A DNA stretch of 60,000 nt from Apostichopus japonicus (GCF_037975245.1 NC_092577.1:24055398-24115397); one strand, 5' to 3'. Positions 9,120 through 20,534 are shown, numbered from the stretch's first letter. Notes: generated by a model not told the origin, from the sequence alone. Made by a program: numbers and translations.

Positions 9120-9848
9120 ACATGAGATTCATGCCGACTTGAAGGGCCTTCTAGATAGGAGCACGAATTTGCTTGAACCACGGCAGAAAGATCAAGTACT
9201 GAACTTACTATATGCCTGTAGAGACACTTTTGCTGCTACTTCAATAGATATCGGAAAGACGAATCTGGTGAAACATAAAATCAACACTCATCACCGAGAC
9301 AAACAACAGACAGAGGTACAGCGCATTTTAGAGGGAGGCATTATTCAGCCTTCATCCAGTCCTGGTCTTCACCAATAGTCTTAGTAACAAAGAAAGATGG
9401 CCAGGTGTCTCAACAATATGACAATGAAAGATTCGTACCCCCTTCCGCGGATTGATGACAGCCTGGACGAATTATCCGGGGCTAAATGGTTTTCAACATT
9501 GGATATGAAGAGCGAATACTGGCAAGTAGAGATGGACCCTGTCGACAAGAGCAAGACTGCATTCATTTCAACCAGTGGTTATACGAATTCAACGTGCTAC
9601 CCTTTGATCTCTGCAATGCACCGGCGACTTTCGAACGTTTAATTGAGAGTGTTGAAGGGGCTCCACTGGCAGACTTGTTTTCTATACGATATAATTGTGT
9701 TCCGATGAAGAGCTAGTTCGTCTTAGACAGGTGTTCAACCGCATCAAAGAAGCTGGATTAAATGCTGTCTGTTCCAGCAAGAAGTATCATACCTGGGACA
9801 CTTGGTGTCTTGTGAGGGCGTTTCCACCGATCCAATTAAGGTCAAAGC
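9120..9848 (+). pseudogene. Ty3/gypsy reverse transcriptase remnant
   Basis: RT fingers and palm in broken frames. VKHKINTH is followed by VQRILEGGIIQPSSSP, then YPLPRIDDSLDELSGAKWF and STLDMKSEYWQVEMDP (motif A aspartate), then YEFNVLPFDLCNAPATFERL. The YxDD catalytic box at about 9,680-9,700 has lost residues: the sequence reads FLY directly followed by DIIVF. The end YLGHLVSCEGVSTDPIKVKAV is visible at about 9,787-9,850. RNase H and integrase are absent because a LINE fragment starts at 9,849. The element is dead. Confidence 0.8.
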
Positions 9849-10060
9849 AGTATTATTCGAGTTTATTAACGCATGGCAATGTCAACTTGTCGGCACAGGT
9901 CGATTTATTAAGGGGAATCTCAACAACTGTTCCCCACGAGGTGAACGATATTTGGGGAGGGGGCGGAATAACCACTGTTGAGCTTTGGAAGGCGCTTTTG
10001 GAAGATGAAGAATGGTTCGGACGGGCTTCCGAGGGAGTTCTACCGAACCTTCTGGGCAAT
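9849..10060 (+). mobile_element. LINE RT fragment fused to gypsy RT
   Basis: This 212-bp stretch matches 15,340-15,550 of the Tx1-like LINE (about 90% by eye, with a 14-base deletion of the KSPG region). It begins directly after the gypsy RT and ends in unrelated DNA. It is truncated at both ends, and I see no target-site duplication. It is an older, diverged copy of the same family as the LINE at 14,199. Confidence 0.75.
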
Positions 10061-10073
10061 TCTAATTATTTAT

Positions 10074-10126
10074 AGGAAGCGCGGATCACGTACGATTGCT
10101 TAGGAAGCGCATATCACGTACGATTG
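10074..10126. repeat. Two-unit 28-bp tandem repeat
   Basis: Two units of AGGAAGCGCNNATCACGTACGATTG, separated by three bases. Each contains the palindrome CGTACG. The second duplicate copy (34,965-35,017) differs by one base just after the second unit. Confidence 0.8.
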
Positions 10127-10546
10127 GTAGTTGTTCCACGAATGTTATGAAGCTTAGGACGAATCAAAGAAAGGATGAGAACGAACGTTGTCGACGTCGT
10201 TGTGCATACGGTTTGTGACACTCCATCGAGTGTGGTTAGGTAGGCAACATGTATTTTATTACTCAGTGGCCAAATGTAGGCTTGTACAACAGTTTTTAAC
10301 ATTTGTTCGACACTGAAAGGAAAAAGCAGTCGCTCCCCCTGCTCCCCATGGTTACGTCACTGCCCCACGAGACCAAACTATTACTAGCTATAGGCCTATA
10401 ACAGTGATATTACAAATATTACTACCGGTACTGTTACGTTAGTAAAGCGCATAATTAAAAAGAATTTACAGGCATTTCTTTTCATAGTGGATACCAGGAA
10501 CTTGCGCAAGGGAGCTGGGCGGCTTGATTTGATACTACGCCTTCAC

Positions 10547-10758
10547 CAGTGGCGTACACAGACTGGGTTGCCGGGGCGAAAGCCCCTACTCTCAAAAGTC
10601 TGCCCATCCCCCTGTTGCCCCAAATGAAAATTTAGACTACAATATAACTGAATTATAGATATAGCGATACCCTATTTTAAACAAAATTGCCCCCCCTTGT
10701 CAATCTCTTTGACATCCTCTGAAGCCCCTCTAATGAAAAAAGTCTAAATACGTCACTG
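10547..10758. mobile_element. Candidate 212-bp hAT-like MITE
   Basis: The left end CAGTGGCGTACACAGACT and the complement of the right end, CAGTGACGTATTTAGACT, form imperfect inverted repeats. No coding capacity is present. A clear 8-bp duplication is not visible, so the call rests on the ends alone. Another unpaired end of this type (complement of GGTTACGTCACTG) lies near 10,350. Confidence 0.5.
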
Positions 10759-10902
10759 CTCACCCCTCCCCCACCTCTAGTGGGGGGAATCACTCAGTCA
10801 ATGGAAGTCACTTGGTTGGTTCAATCCGGGAAGATTTGAGGGATTCAGACTGGGGGATCGACACAGTGAAAAAATTAAAGTAGTTATATATAATAATATT
10901 AA

Positions 10903-11045
10903 TATTGCCACGGACTAACGTTAAATTAGTCTGTGACGTTAGTCAATGCACACGGACTAGCCAAAATCTTCGTTTCATCACTGCTTCTTAATCAGTTTAC
11001 ACTAAGGAAAATATAATGCAGCTTAGTCGGTGTCGACGGACTAAT
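10903..11045. repeat. Cluster of CGGACTAA / TTAGTC motifs (left)
   Basis: At least five copies of GACTAA-type motifs in both orientations within 140 bp (CGGACTAACG, ATTAGTCTGTGACGTTAGTC, CGGACTAG, TTAGTCGGTGTCGACGGACTAATG). A second cluster is at 14,113-14,198. Together they may be the subterminal repeats of one DNA transposon of about 3.3 kb. Confidence 0.5.
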
Positions 11046-11274
11046 GTATTTTAACCCAATTCGATTCAATTCAATTTCGAAACCGAGAGGCAACGGCAGC
11101 TTGCTGGGCTTGGCATAGTTTCATACGATCACTCTAAGCAACTTTCAACCGTAAATCACCCAAGAAGGTCTTTAGAAGAATGGAGGTATTAACTGCCATC
11201 ATCGGCCTACCTGTTATTCCTTCAAAAATTAAAGTTCATTGTTAGGCCACTGGCACTAGTACTGTATTACTGTG

Positions 11275-11419
11275 CTACATTGTATAAATTTGTGGGTGAG
11301 TGAGAAATTTCTGTTTGTGGGTTTTCAGTTGGGTTTATGGTGGTTGTTAAACAGACTGGAATTGTTTTTGGTTTTGTTGACCTTTGGTCCGTGTCCGTTT
11401 TTCTTTGCACGTAAAAAGC
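11275..11419 (+). mobile_element. Short LINE-tail insertion
   Basis: The 145-bp segment ends with CACGTAAAAAGCA, the same terminus as the LINE. It is flanked by a 9-bp duplication, ATTACTGTG, at 11,266-11,274 and 11,420-11,428. Its body resembles the linker at 4,165-4,280. It is likely a 5'-truncated copy of a related LINE. Confidence 0.55.
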
Positions 11420-13195
11420 ATTACTGTGTTACGCTACGCAGTACGTGTAGCCCGTTGTTACGCTGGCGTTTGACAGTGAGTAGCATATAGGCTTCTACTG
11501 GGTACCGCAGTGCATTCTCAACACCAATTAACAATGTGTTATATGTGTATTGGGCTAGATTGAACAGTGGCACATAATCTTCTAATTTATTCACAAACAA
11601 ATGCTGGGACTATAAATCTCTATAGTTTTTTTGAAGTCTACACTCATTTGGTAAAGATTCCCTTTAGTTTCCCATGGGAATCTAATGGCTAGGCTATGTG
11701 ATATTGCATAAGCAAGGCTAGACCATGAAACTTACAGTCACAGTAGGCTGAACAAATTATGTTGGATAGTCACCGGTATTATATTTTGCGAGCAGTCAGG
11801 ATGCACGCTTCAGTTCTATTTAACCTTTTCATTTCTCATTTTTTACTATTGAATTTCCGGTCACGCCCGGAAACAATTACGACATTCATTCACGGTCGAT
11901 TTGTTTACTGTAAGAAGTATTAACCGTTTTTTCTCAGGAAAGCTTCATAGTCTAAAGTTATTATAACGTGTGCTTTTAGTATACTGCCAAAATAGTAAGT
12001 TGTTGTATTTGTATTGATATTTTATGTAGAAGTAACGGAAACTTTACTGTTTAGTTTTGTCTAATTGCGCGTTTTTTCTGTCCAATGTAGTAGTGCAGGG
12101 TTGACTTGCGCGAAATTATTCTGTTTATGTATATGTATATGCATCGGTTCGTAGATTATAAGGTTTTTTGACATTTATTTGTAATGCAAGCATATCTGTT
12201 TAGTAGCAAAGTTTAAAGGGTTAAGATTAATTAGTTTTCTCTTTTTTTGTTTGATCCCAGATTGAATGAAACTCATTGACGTAAATAATAGATCAGATCA
12301 TACAGTTTAACGCAGTTGCTAAAACTCTGGGTATTCTCTAGTCTTCGCCGGTCCATTATATACTTTAGTACTACTAGTAAGACTAAATCAAAACGACCGA
12401 AAGACAAACTTAGTGTAACAAAGTACCGATTCTTCTCTAGCCTAGGTCTAAACAGGCTTGTTATGTGAGCAAGCAAAATAACAACTAAAAACGATTTGGC
12501 CTATAAATAAGTTGGCTCAGTGCATTTGTGTTTCTAAAATTTTATATTGTTAAAGATCATAAAAACAAAGATTTAGCCCATGTTTTATTATCTGTGTATT
12601 CTGGGCATTTGATTCTGGTTGCAATGGTGATGACACTCTCGTTAAAATTTTCAGCTTTATACAGTCTGCTTCAAACTTTCTTTTTTGAGGCTATAGTGGA
12701 AGCAAATCTCACATAACTTTGCGGTGACAACTTTATTTAATTATTTTTGTTAAATGATGAATACTTTTTTCCAGGAAGAATTGAAAAGCCAAATATCCAA
12801 GTCAAGGGTGAGATTTCCTGTGATGTACGACACCAGTGTGGAGGCAAGAACAGAAGAGGAGAACTGTGTTATATATGGCTTAAAGACATGTTTTAAGATG
12901 ATATATTGGTACCCTTCGCAGAACAAAAGAGTTTTATCCGAGTCCAAAAAGCAAAGGAACAAGTACCATAGAGAAAAAAGATGGAAGAGTGAGTTTAACT
13001 ATTGTACCCAACTGTTTAATGATATTAAAGATACTTTTAATAATCTGTTTAAAAAAAAAAAACAGTCTGGTATATCATTTACGTGCAAGCTTCATAAGTT
13101 TGGTCAAATTTTTACTGATCTGTAGAGCGGGAGTCCAGAGAGGGTTTGGTTAGCTGGGAAGGTAACAAATTGCCTGGTACATCACAATGTTCACA
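11420..13195. other. No gene seen
   Basis: AT-rich DNA. The longest open frame (12,754-13,125) has no recognisable domain, contains a poly-A-encoded lysine run, and is probably chance. The same sequence recurs at 36,311-38,086. Confidence 0.5.
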
Positions 13196-13620
13196 ATCCC
13201 CATCCCCACAATTGACCTAGTTGAACTGGTTACCTTATGAGCTTACCTAGGTCAATGAGGGGATGGGCATTTTGGGGGTCTACTGGCAGGGGTACCCCCA
13301 ATATAGACTACTGGAAATGCCCATCCCTTACATATGAAGTGATACCTATCATTTTCCAGTAGATTTCAACTGGTTACATCATGAGCTCATCTAGGTCAAT
13401 GGGGGATGGGCATTTTGGGGGTCTACTGGCAGGGGTACCCCACCAATAAAAATTACTGGCAATGCCCATCAGTTGTATCTCAAGTCCTAACCAACATTTT
13501 CCAGTAGGTTTCAAGTGGTTACCTCATGAGCTGGCCTAGGTCAGCCGTGAGGGGTTAATTATAGATCACTGGCAGGGGTACCCCACCACCAATAATTACT
13601 GGCAATGGCCATTCTCTTGG
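13196..13620. repeat. 143-bp tandem repeat, three units
   Basis: Three diverged units with period about 143-144 bp, each with CTGGCAGGGGTACCCC, CCTAGGTCA and TTTTCCAGTAG motifs (phase marks at 13,280, 13,423 and 13,567). Each unit contains inverted arms (GATGGGCATT versus AATGCCCATC), so single strands could fold. Confidence 0.75.
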
Positions 13621-14112
13621 GGCCATACCTGACACAAAACTAATCTAGGCTAGCTATCAGGTCACTTTAAAATTGCGCTCCCAGTCTTTTGGGATCATTA
13701 TTAACATGATTATTAAGCTTTGAAAAATAAGTTGGAGTTATGCTGTGCAAAGCTAATAATTATTTGGTTAAGCTGCTATTCCTGGCTTATAATTTGAGGG
13801 ACCTACATTTAAATGTATACCTCCCAACATGTTATACAATTTTAATGTAAATGTATGTTTATGATAATGTGAGTTATCATGTGCTATATCTGTATCTGTG
13901 CTACACGTGTATCATATTTTCTGTTCACAGGTCAATAGTGGTGCAGATTTTTGGCTTCCTGAAGACAAGTGGGAGGCCATTTGTAGTTTGATCCATTAAC
14001 TTGTCTTAACTTTGTTGGAATAAAATCAGATTTTCAGATTTTTGTTTACAGTGATTTCTTCTCCATCTGTCGAAAGTCAGCTTTTGTAGACATCAGAAGT
14101 TTTATCAGAAAT
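13621..14112. other. No gene seen
   Basis: AT-rich DNA between the triple repeat and the GACTAATGT cluster. No coding signal or RNA gene was recognised. Confidence 0.5.
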
Positions 14113-14198
14113 AATGCTATAGACTAATGTAAAACCTGCTATAATTAGTCGGTAAAGACCTACTAATGTCACCGACTAATGTCACCAACTAATGTAAC
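14113..14198. repeat. GACTAATGT motif cluster (right), LINE target
   Basis: Several copies of ACTAATGT, many preceded by CACC (GACTAATGT, TTAGTCGG, CTACTAATGTCACCGACTAATGTCACC). The last 16 bases, 14,183-14,198, are the left target-site duplication of the LINE. In copy 2 the matching right duplication at 42,591 is followed by more of the same motif (CCGACTAATAC, GCGACTAAG). The LINE therefore landed inside this cluster. Confidence 0.7.
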
Positions 14199-17100
14199 TA
14201 ATGCAAGCGCAGTCGCATTTTCCAATATTGTAAATCAATGGAGGTCGACTGCGTTTGCCTGCAAGAAACACATATTTTGGAAGAAGATGTCCCTCTATGG
14301 GCTTATGAGTGGGGTGGTGAGCTGCATGCTTCGTTTGGTTCGTCTTCATCCTGTGGCACTGTCATCCTTCTGTCAGCTCGTCAGGCGGGTTGTGCCACTA
14401 GGGTGGAGACGGATCACGAGGGCCGATTGGTTTGCATTCTATTCAAGTATCCACAGGGTTACATCGCCATTTGCAATGTGTATGCTCCCAATCGGCCTTC
14501 TGCTAGACGAGATTTTTTTAACACGCTGCCTTCCTTTGTTCCTGGTAGTGCGCCGTGTGTCATGGTCGGAGACTTTAACTGTGTCCCAGACTCGGGTCTT
14601 GACAGACTCGGAACTTCTGTGTCTGCAAGTCCCGACGCTGGGATCACAGAATTGGACAGATTCACTTCGGCACACCTTTTAGCCGATGTCTGGAGGCATA
14701 TGCACCCGTGTAGTACGGGGTATACGTGGGTGAGGCCTAACGGAGAAGATGCCTCCAGGATAGATCGAGTGTATGCGCCCGTAAGTTTTACATTTTCGGG
14801 TTGCGAGACGCTCAGCTGTCCGCTCTCTGACCATGACACTGTAGTAGCACGTTTTGTTTTGCCTTCCATTTTCCCCATCGGGCGGGGCCTATGGAAGCTT
14901 AACTGTCGGATTCTTGGCGAGGCAGAGTTCCGCCAGGGTTTCGAGACCAGGTACAAAGGATGGCAAACATTGAAGCCGGCCTTTGCTTCTACATCCCAAT
15001 GGTGGGATGAGGTCAAGTTGCGCATCAAACGCTACGCAATTCAGTATTGCGTGACCCGCGCACGGCGTCGAAGAGAAATTCTCGAAGCTGTGCGCGGAGG
15101 TGAAGTTTGGCGACCCTTCGGCAGTCATCGCTTTGCAGACTTATCTCGATGAAAAGTACCACGGTGCCCGCGTCAGGGCCCGTGTCGAAGCGGTGGAAGC
15201 CGAGGAGCGCCCTTGACTGAGGTTTTACCAGTCCGTTAGCTCATCGGCAGGTGACAGACGCGTCCCGTCTGTACGCGCTACTGATGGGACCGTGGTTAGT
15301 GACCCTCACGGCATTGTCCGCGTATATAAAGAGTACTATTCGAGTTTGTTTACGCGTGGCAATGTCGACTTGTCGGCACAGGCTGATTTATTGAGGGGAA
15401 TCTCAAAAACCGTTCCCCACGATGTCAATGATATTTTGGGGGGCGAAATAACCACTGTTGAGCTTTGGAAGGCGCTTTCGAAGATGAAGAATGGCAAGTC
15501 CCCGGGTTCGGACGGGCTTCCGAGGGAGTTCTACCGAACCTTCTGGGCAATAATAGGACCCGACATCAGAGCCGTCTTCGAGGACGCCTTCCAAAACGGA
15601 CTGTTAAACCAAAGTCAACGTCTGGGCATGATTACTTTGCTGCCCAAGTCTGGGGACCCCTTGGATCCCCGTAACAAGCGTCCGATCACCTTGTTAAATG
15701 TGGACTACAAGTTGCTGGCTAAGGCTTTGTGCACTGGCTATGCCGCATCTTGTGGGTGATCTCCAGACTTGTGCAGTGAAGGGTCATTGCATCCAGCAGA
15801 ACTTGTGGTTGATGCGCGACTTGACCGACTTTGTTATTGAGCGTGATCTGCCATGTGCATTGGTGTCTCTGGACCAGCAGAAGGCCTTTGACATGGTGGA
15901 TCGCGGCTTTTTAATGAATGTATTGGAGACGTTTCAGTTGCACCCAAATTTTCGTAATTGGATTTCTGTTTTGTATGAAGAAAGTTTCAGTTCCGTTATC
16001 GTAAATGGGTTTTGTTCGGAGGTTTTTAACGTAGAGAGGGGGGTGCGCCAGGGGTGCCCTCTGTCTCCATTACTTTATGTTTTGTTTAGCGAGTCCCTCT
16101 CTCGTCTTTTGGAAAGGGACTCCAGACTTGTTCCATTCGTTGTGCCAGGGGGTGCCAAAGTGAAATGCGCTCAATATGCAGATGACGTGACATGTGTTGT
16201 TTCGAGTCTCGGCTCCTTTCGCGCACTCTCGCAGGATTTATCTATTTTTGAGAGAGCTACCGGGGCGAAGTTGAATCCAGAAAAGACAAAGGGCCTTCGT
16301 CTTGGTAGCTGGAGATACAGAGACTTACCATTCGGTGCGTCGTGGTCGGATCAGAATATCAAAATTAATGGTATATGGTTCGGCTACGATGCACCTGGTG
16401 ATGTAACCTGGAGCGAGAGGGCTGAGGTATTTGAGAGCAGGCTCGAAACCTTTGGCACCCGCTGGCTTTCGATCCTAGGGAAAGTCACCGTAGTTAATCG
16501 TTTTGTTTCGCCCATCTTGTGGTACCCGGGCGCGGTGTATCCGATTCCGCGTCGCGTCCTGGTGCGGTTGGAGAGAGCGATATTTTCATTTATTTGGTCG
16601 GGTGGTACAGAGCTTGTCAAAAGGGCGGTAATGTACCAAAAACTGGAGAAGGGTGGGTTAGGGGTGGTTCATCTGGGAAGTAAGTTAACTTGTTTGTTAT
16701 TTAAGCAGTTGTTTGTAGCGGTAACTGACCCAGGGTTGCCTTGTTCATATTTTGTACGTTTTGGGGGCGGTTTGCACCTGCGTCGATGGGTCCCGGCGCT
16801 GTTTAGCAACAGAGAACCGCATAGTAGTACTCCAAACAGGGTGGTGCGTGTCATTTGCTCCGCTCTGATTGAGTTGCCCCCTGTTGACCTGTCACAGCCG
16901 GCCCTCGTTCACAGTTCGTTGCGGGATGGGGCCTTGAATGCAATTTTTGTACAGGGACGTCATCCTGTCGGTGCATTCAAGGCTGAATGGTTGCAGGCTC
17001 CGTGACCTTGCATGGAGAATTGCACACGGTGCCTTGGTGACCAATCTGAAAAGGTATCATTGGCGATTGGGTGATGGACTGTGCCCGAGGACCGGCTGTG

Positions 17101-17670
17101 ACAGCTTAGAGAGTACTGCCCATGTTTTTTGGCATTGCCCCTTTGTTTTGAACTTGTGGGAGTGGTTTCAGTCCTGGACCGACCGTTTAACGGGAGACCG
17201 TTCCTGGTCGGTAGGACAGGGTTTTGTTTTGTATGGATTAGATCCTCCAGTTTGTTCCGTTGCTGTGTTGCAGCGTATTATTTATGTTTGTTCTGTTGTA
17301 AAAAAACTTATTTGGAGGAATAGATGTGATGTTGTTTTTAGGGGGAAATTTGCCAGTTGGCAGGCAGTCCTGGAGGCGGTGAAGTCTGACATTCGCCTTC
17401 AGGTCGAAGGCGATTTTCGCCGTTTATCTAGGGCTGCCTTTTTTGGACGGTGGTGTGCTGGGGAAGGGTGTTGTTTCGCTGCGTGCTGGTCGTCCTTTTG
17501 TAGTTTTTTAATATTTCAGTGGGGGGTTGGGCGTTTTGTCTCTGCAGGTCGGTGAGCGTATGTACTTTTTTTGGCTCGCTTGACCTGAGGTTCGTTTGTA
17601 AGAATGGGATGGTTTGGTAGTGCCGTTTGGCCGTGACGTTTTGTATCCCGTATGACGGGTCACGTAAAAA
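14199..17670 (+). pseudogene. Tx1-like LINE ORF2, frameshifted copy
   Basis: Same element as 39,090-42,590 but broken. From 14,238 the endonuclease reads normally (LQETH, VYAPN, GDFNCVPD, SDHD). A 2-base deletion near 15,078 shifts the frame, a TGA at 15,214 replaces a serine codon, 11 bases are missing near 15,732, 14 near 16,971, and 2 near 17,470. The RT centre is intact in 15,698-17,005 (LDQQKAFD, GVRQGCPLSP, YADD). The RT box is GCPL, the usual form, whereas the open copy has GGPL. The left target-site duplication is present, but the right one is absent because the element runs directly into spacer DNA at 17,675. Confidence 0.85.
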
Positions 17671-18473
17671 GCACATCTTTTAAATTAACCTTATTTGCTG
17701 TTTGAGGTGGGTCTGCATCACCTCATGATGAAAATGCATATATTGGTAAATATCTCCACTTAAATACAATAGTGAAGAAACCATGAAGAATATCAAAGAA
17801 TGATAAATGCTCCCTCCTTATCAAGGAATTACTGAATTTGCGTGATTTTTTGTATAATTTCTAGCTATGGCACTTTAGGCTCCAGGAATGCAAAAACCCT
17901 ACTATGTGCAGATTGCATTCCCTGGGACTTGGTTAGCTAACCAAAATTTAATGTAATTCCCACATTTTTAAGTAGATAAGGGCAGTACACCATCCTCTTT
18001 TTGGGTGAAATTAAGCTGTCTAGTTTTTTTTTTGGGCTAGTTACTTGCATGTACAAATATTGAAAGACTTTGTTAAATAGATGGCAGTAATGAATCCCCA
18101 CACTGACCAATCACAAACTCTGCACCTGGTATAGAAGCAATAGTGCCAGGCCCCACATAGACCAGTTGCAAGAGGTGGAGAGATATGTCAATTAATATAT
18201 AACTACAATACTTTACTTAAATTTTAGTTATTTATATGAGTGATATCGTTGGGAATCGTCTCGGCTTAAGATTGACAATGTGTGTTGTCTGCTATGCACT
18301 TTAAAAACCTCAGGGTGTTAAATGATATTTATTCACCTTCCCGAGTTTTGGGATGCTTGTGAAGCCAGTGTCTGGGATTTGGTTTGACGTAAACCAGGGC
18401 ACGCTCACCAAAAGGCTACCTAAATCTATCAGCTATTCTAGTACAATCTTAATAGGCTGATCGTGATCATGAA

Positions 18474-20529
18474 CAGGCGCGTATCCAGGATTTTCAAACC
18501 CGGGGGGCGCGAATTACTATCTAAGCGGAGCGCCACCATCGGTTGGCGCGCAGCGTACAAGAAAATTTATTGTTTTGATACCCCCCAGATCACCGGAAAC
18601 GGCACTTCTCGGGCTTGAAATGACCAACCAGATGTACACTTTTTGCATGAGAACCAAGTATTTCCTAATAGTTTTTTTCCCATCCATAACCTTTTTGAAG
18701 ATTGTCAACCCGGCACACATCATGTTCGACCTGATCGCATCTCCTGTGGGTTTTTGCTTTTGTAGGTGATTCTACGTCGCGGCCCACAATACCCGTCAGC
18801 CCCACTTTTCAAGGTTTTAAGCCACGTATTTGTTTAGAATTGGAAAATTCACATTTCTCGTGAATAAACTCACTTGAAAACATACCCATAATGTTGTACA
18901 AAATTTCATCTATGGACAACCAATATAGAAAAACTTCCTTCAACCCCTAACAGACCGGTCAAAATTGCACGAGTAGAGGGAAGTGTGATGCAGAATGTTG
19001 GTCAGAAATTTTCTCAAATTCAGACAGTTAATTTATTGGTGTAGAAATATTAAAACCTCTTATAACGGCTATTATCAAACTTGGTTGAAGGAAATGAAAA
19101 AATAGCAGATATTTCCGAAAACCGAACACTACACACATAGGCGTAGGAGCCGCGGCGGCAGTGGCGGAGCTAGGGGTATTGGTCAGGAGGGGCGAGAATG
19201 GTCTGTAGGAGCGCTTTCGACACTATCTAAGCGGAGCGCCACCACTGGTTGGCGCGTAGCGTACAGAAATTTTTTGAGTAAAGATACTCCCTAGATCGCC
19301 TGAAATGACCCTTTCCGGGCCTGGCTAATTTGCAGATAAACCAAGAATAAGGTGTCATCGCCAAATTACACCAACAAAATGTGACAAATGTCAATAAGTA
19401 GATGAGAGCGCAATAAAAAAGTCAATAATCTAGAATAAGTAAAAAGTGGTAAAGAGCTGAAAAAGGCGCCAGCAGTCCCGGATTTGAGTCCGTCAGGGGG
19501 GGGGCATCCGCCCCCCTGACCGTATGGACGCTCGGCCACTGCGCGGTGGGGTTGCAGCCCCTAATTCGCCATTACTAATGTAAAAGAGAGTTTTGACATA
19601 ATTGGACCTCCATGTTTTTATACATCTACATGAGACATGTCGTTATTTACATTAGCATCCCGCGGTATACTGCGCAATTTGAACGGACCGTACGGTACAT
19701 GATGGCATGCGATGTAATAACCGATGCTTGCTTATATGATATTGACATTAAGACGTTGAACGCGCGCGAAGCGCGCGAAAGAATTTGGTTATTTTTTCAG
19801 GCAAGTCGGACAGTTTTGAGGCTTTTCATCCTGGAACGCCATTTTCATGCTCACTGATATGATGTGATATCTGCTGTTTGCGTTACAAATTCGAACACGC
19901 GCGTAGCGAGGAATTTGCCAAGGGAGGGGCGAAGCCTGTTGGCAAATTATCTAAGCGTAGCGCCACCATAGGTTGGCGCGAAGCGTACAAGCAAATTTTG
20001 GCCGAAAATGTCTTTTGAAATTACTTAGCGATATCATTTAAAAAAATGCTGAATGGGGGGGGGGGCGGGCGGTCGCCCCCATCCCAAAATGCGTCATGTT
20101 CCCCGACGACACGGTCGAGTTCGAGACCAGCCACAGTTGGTTTCATAGCACAATTCTACACACGCGTTATGATAGACCATATATAGTATATATATAGATC
20201 ATTAGTGAGAGAGGAAAATGGAAACGTCAAAAAATGGAGTTGTCGGTGTAAGGGGTAGGGTGAGTCACACTTTTACGAAATCATTGATCCGTCACTGGCT
20301 ACCCTTCAGCGCTGTAATGATGTCACTGTTTATCTTTCTCTTCCCGGTGTCTTCGCGTTTTTCTTTTACTCCCTCCTTTTCTCTTTTTTCTCTCTTTCTT
20401 TTTCTTTTCCCTTCTTTCCTCTCCTCTTTTTTTCCCCTCTTTTTTTCCTTTTTTCTTCTGTTTTTTTCTCTCCTCTTTTTCTTACCCGGGGGGCGCGCGC
20501 CCCCAACGCCCCCCCTGGATACGCACCTG
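18474..20529. mobile_element. hAT-like non-autonomous transposon, spacer copy
   Basis: Second independent copy of the 881-3,064 element. It has the same CAGG...CCTG ends and a 5-bp target-site duplication ATGAA at 18,469-18,473 and 20,530-20,534. It is 2,056 bp long. Compared with the other copy it lacks an internal direct duplication (the 2,400-2,540 region), has a shorter C-run and a longer polypyrimidine tract, and differs at scattered bases. No transposase is present. Confidence 0.85.
19159..19541. mobile_element. Nested hAT-like MITE, spacer copy
   Basis: Counterpart of 1,577-1,954 with CAGTGGCGGAGC at the left and GCTCGGCCACTG at the right. The 8-bp duplications are CGCGGCGG (19,151-19,158) and CGCGGTGG (19,542-19,549). 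It holds the same G/C hairpin near its right end. Confidence 0.75.
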
Positions 20530-20534
20530 ATGAA

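Larger units (their letters stand above)
1..17674. repeat. 24.9-kb tandem duplication, copy 1
   Basis: This segment is repeated almost base for base at 24,888-42,593. The offset is 24,887 at the start. It changes only through small indels: a poly-C length change near 1,000, 6 bases near 3,873, and several in the LINE after 15,077. By eye I find about four differences in the first 14.4 kb and roughly twenty-five in the last 3.2 kb. The repeat runs off the left edge of the window, so its true left end is not seen. Its right end coincides with the 3' end of a LINE. An assembly error (two haplotypes joined) is an alternative that sequence alone cannot exclude. Confidence 0.95.

Noticed and set aside
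12754-13125. 123-codon frame
   Set aside because: No domain recognised, a lysine run from poly-A, and no codon or splice support.
14179-14682. 167-codon frame over the LINE start
   Set aside because: It overlaps the endonuclease in another frame. The +1 frame shows the conserved endonuclease motifs instead.
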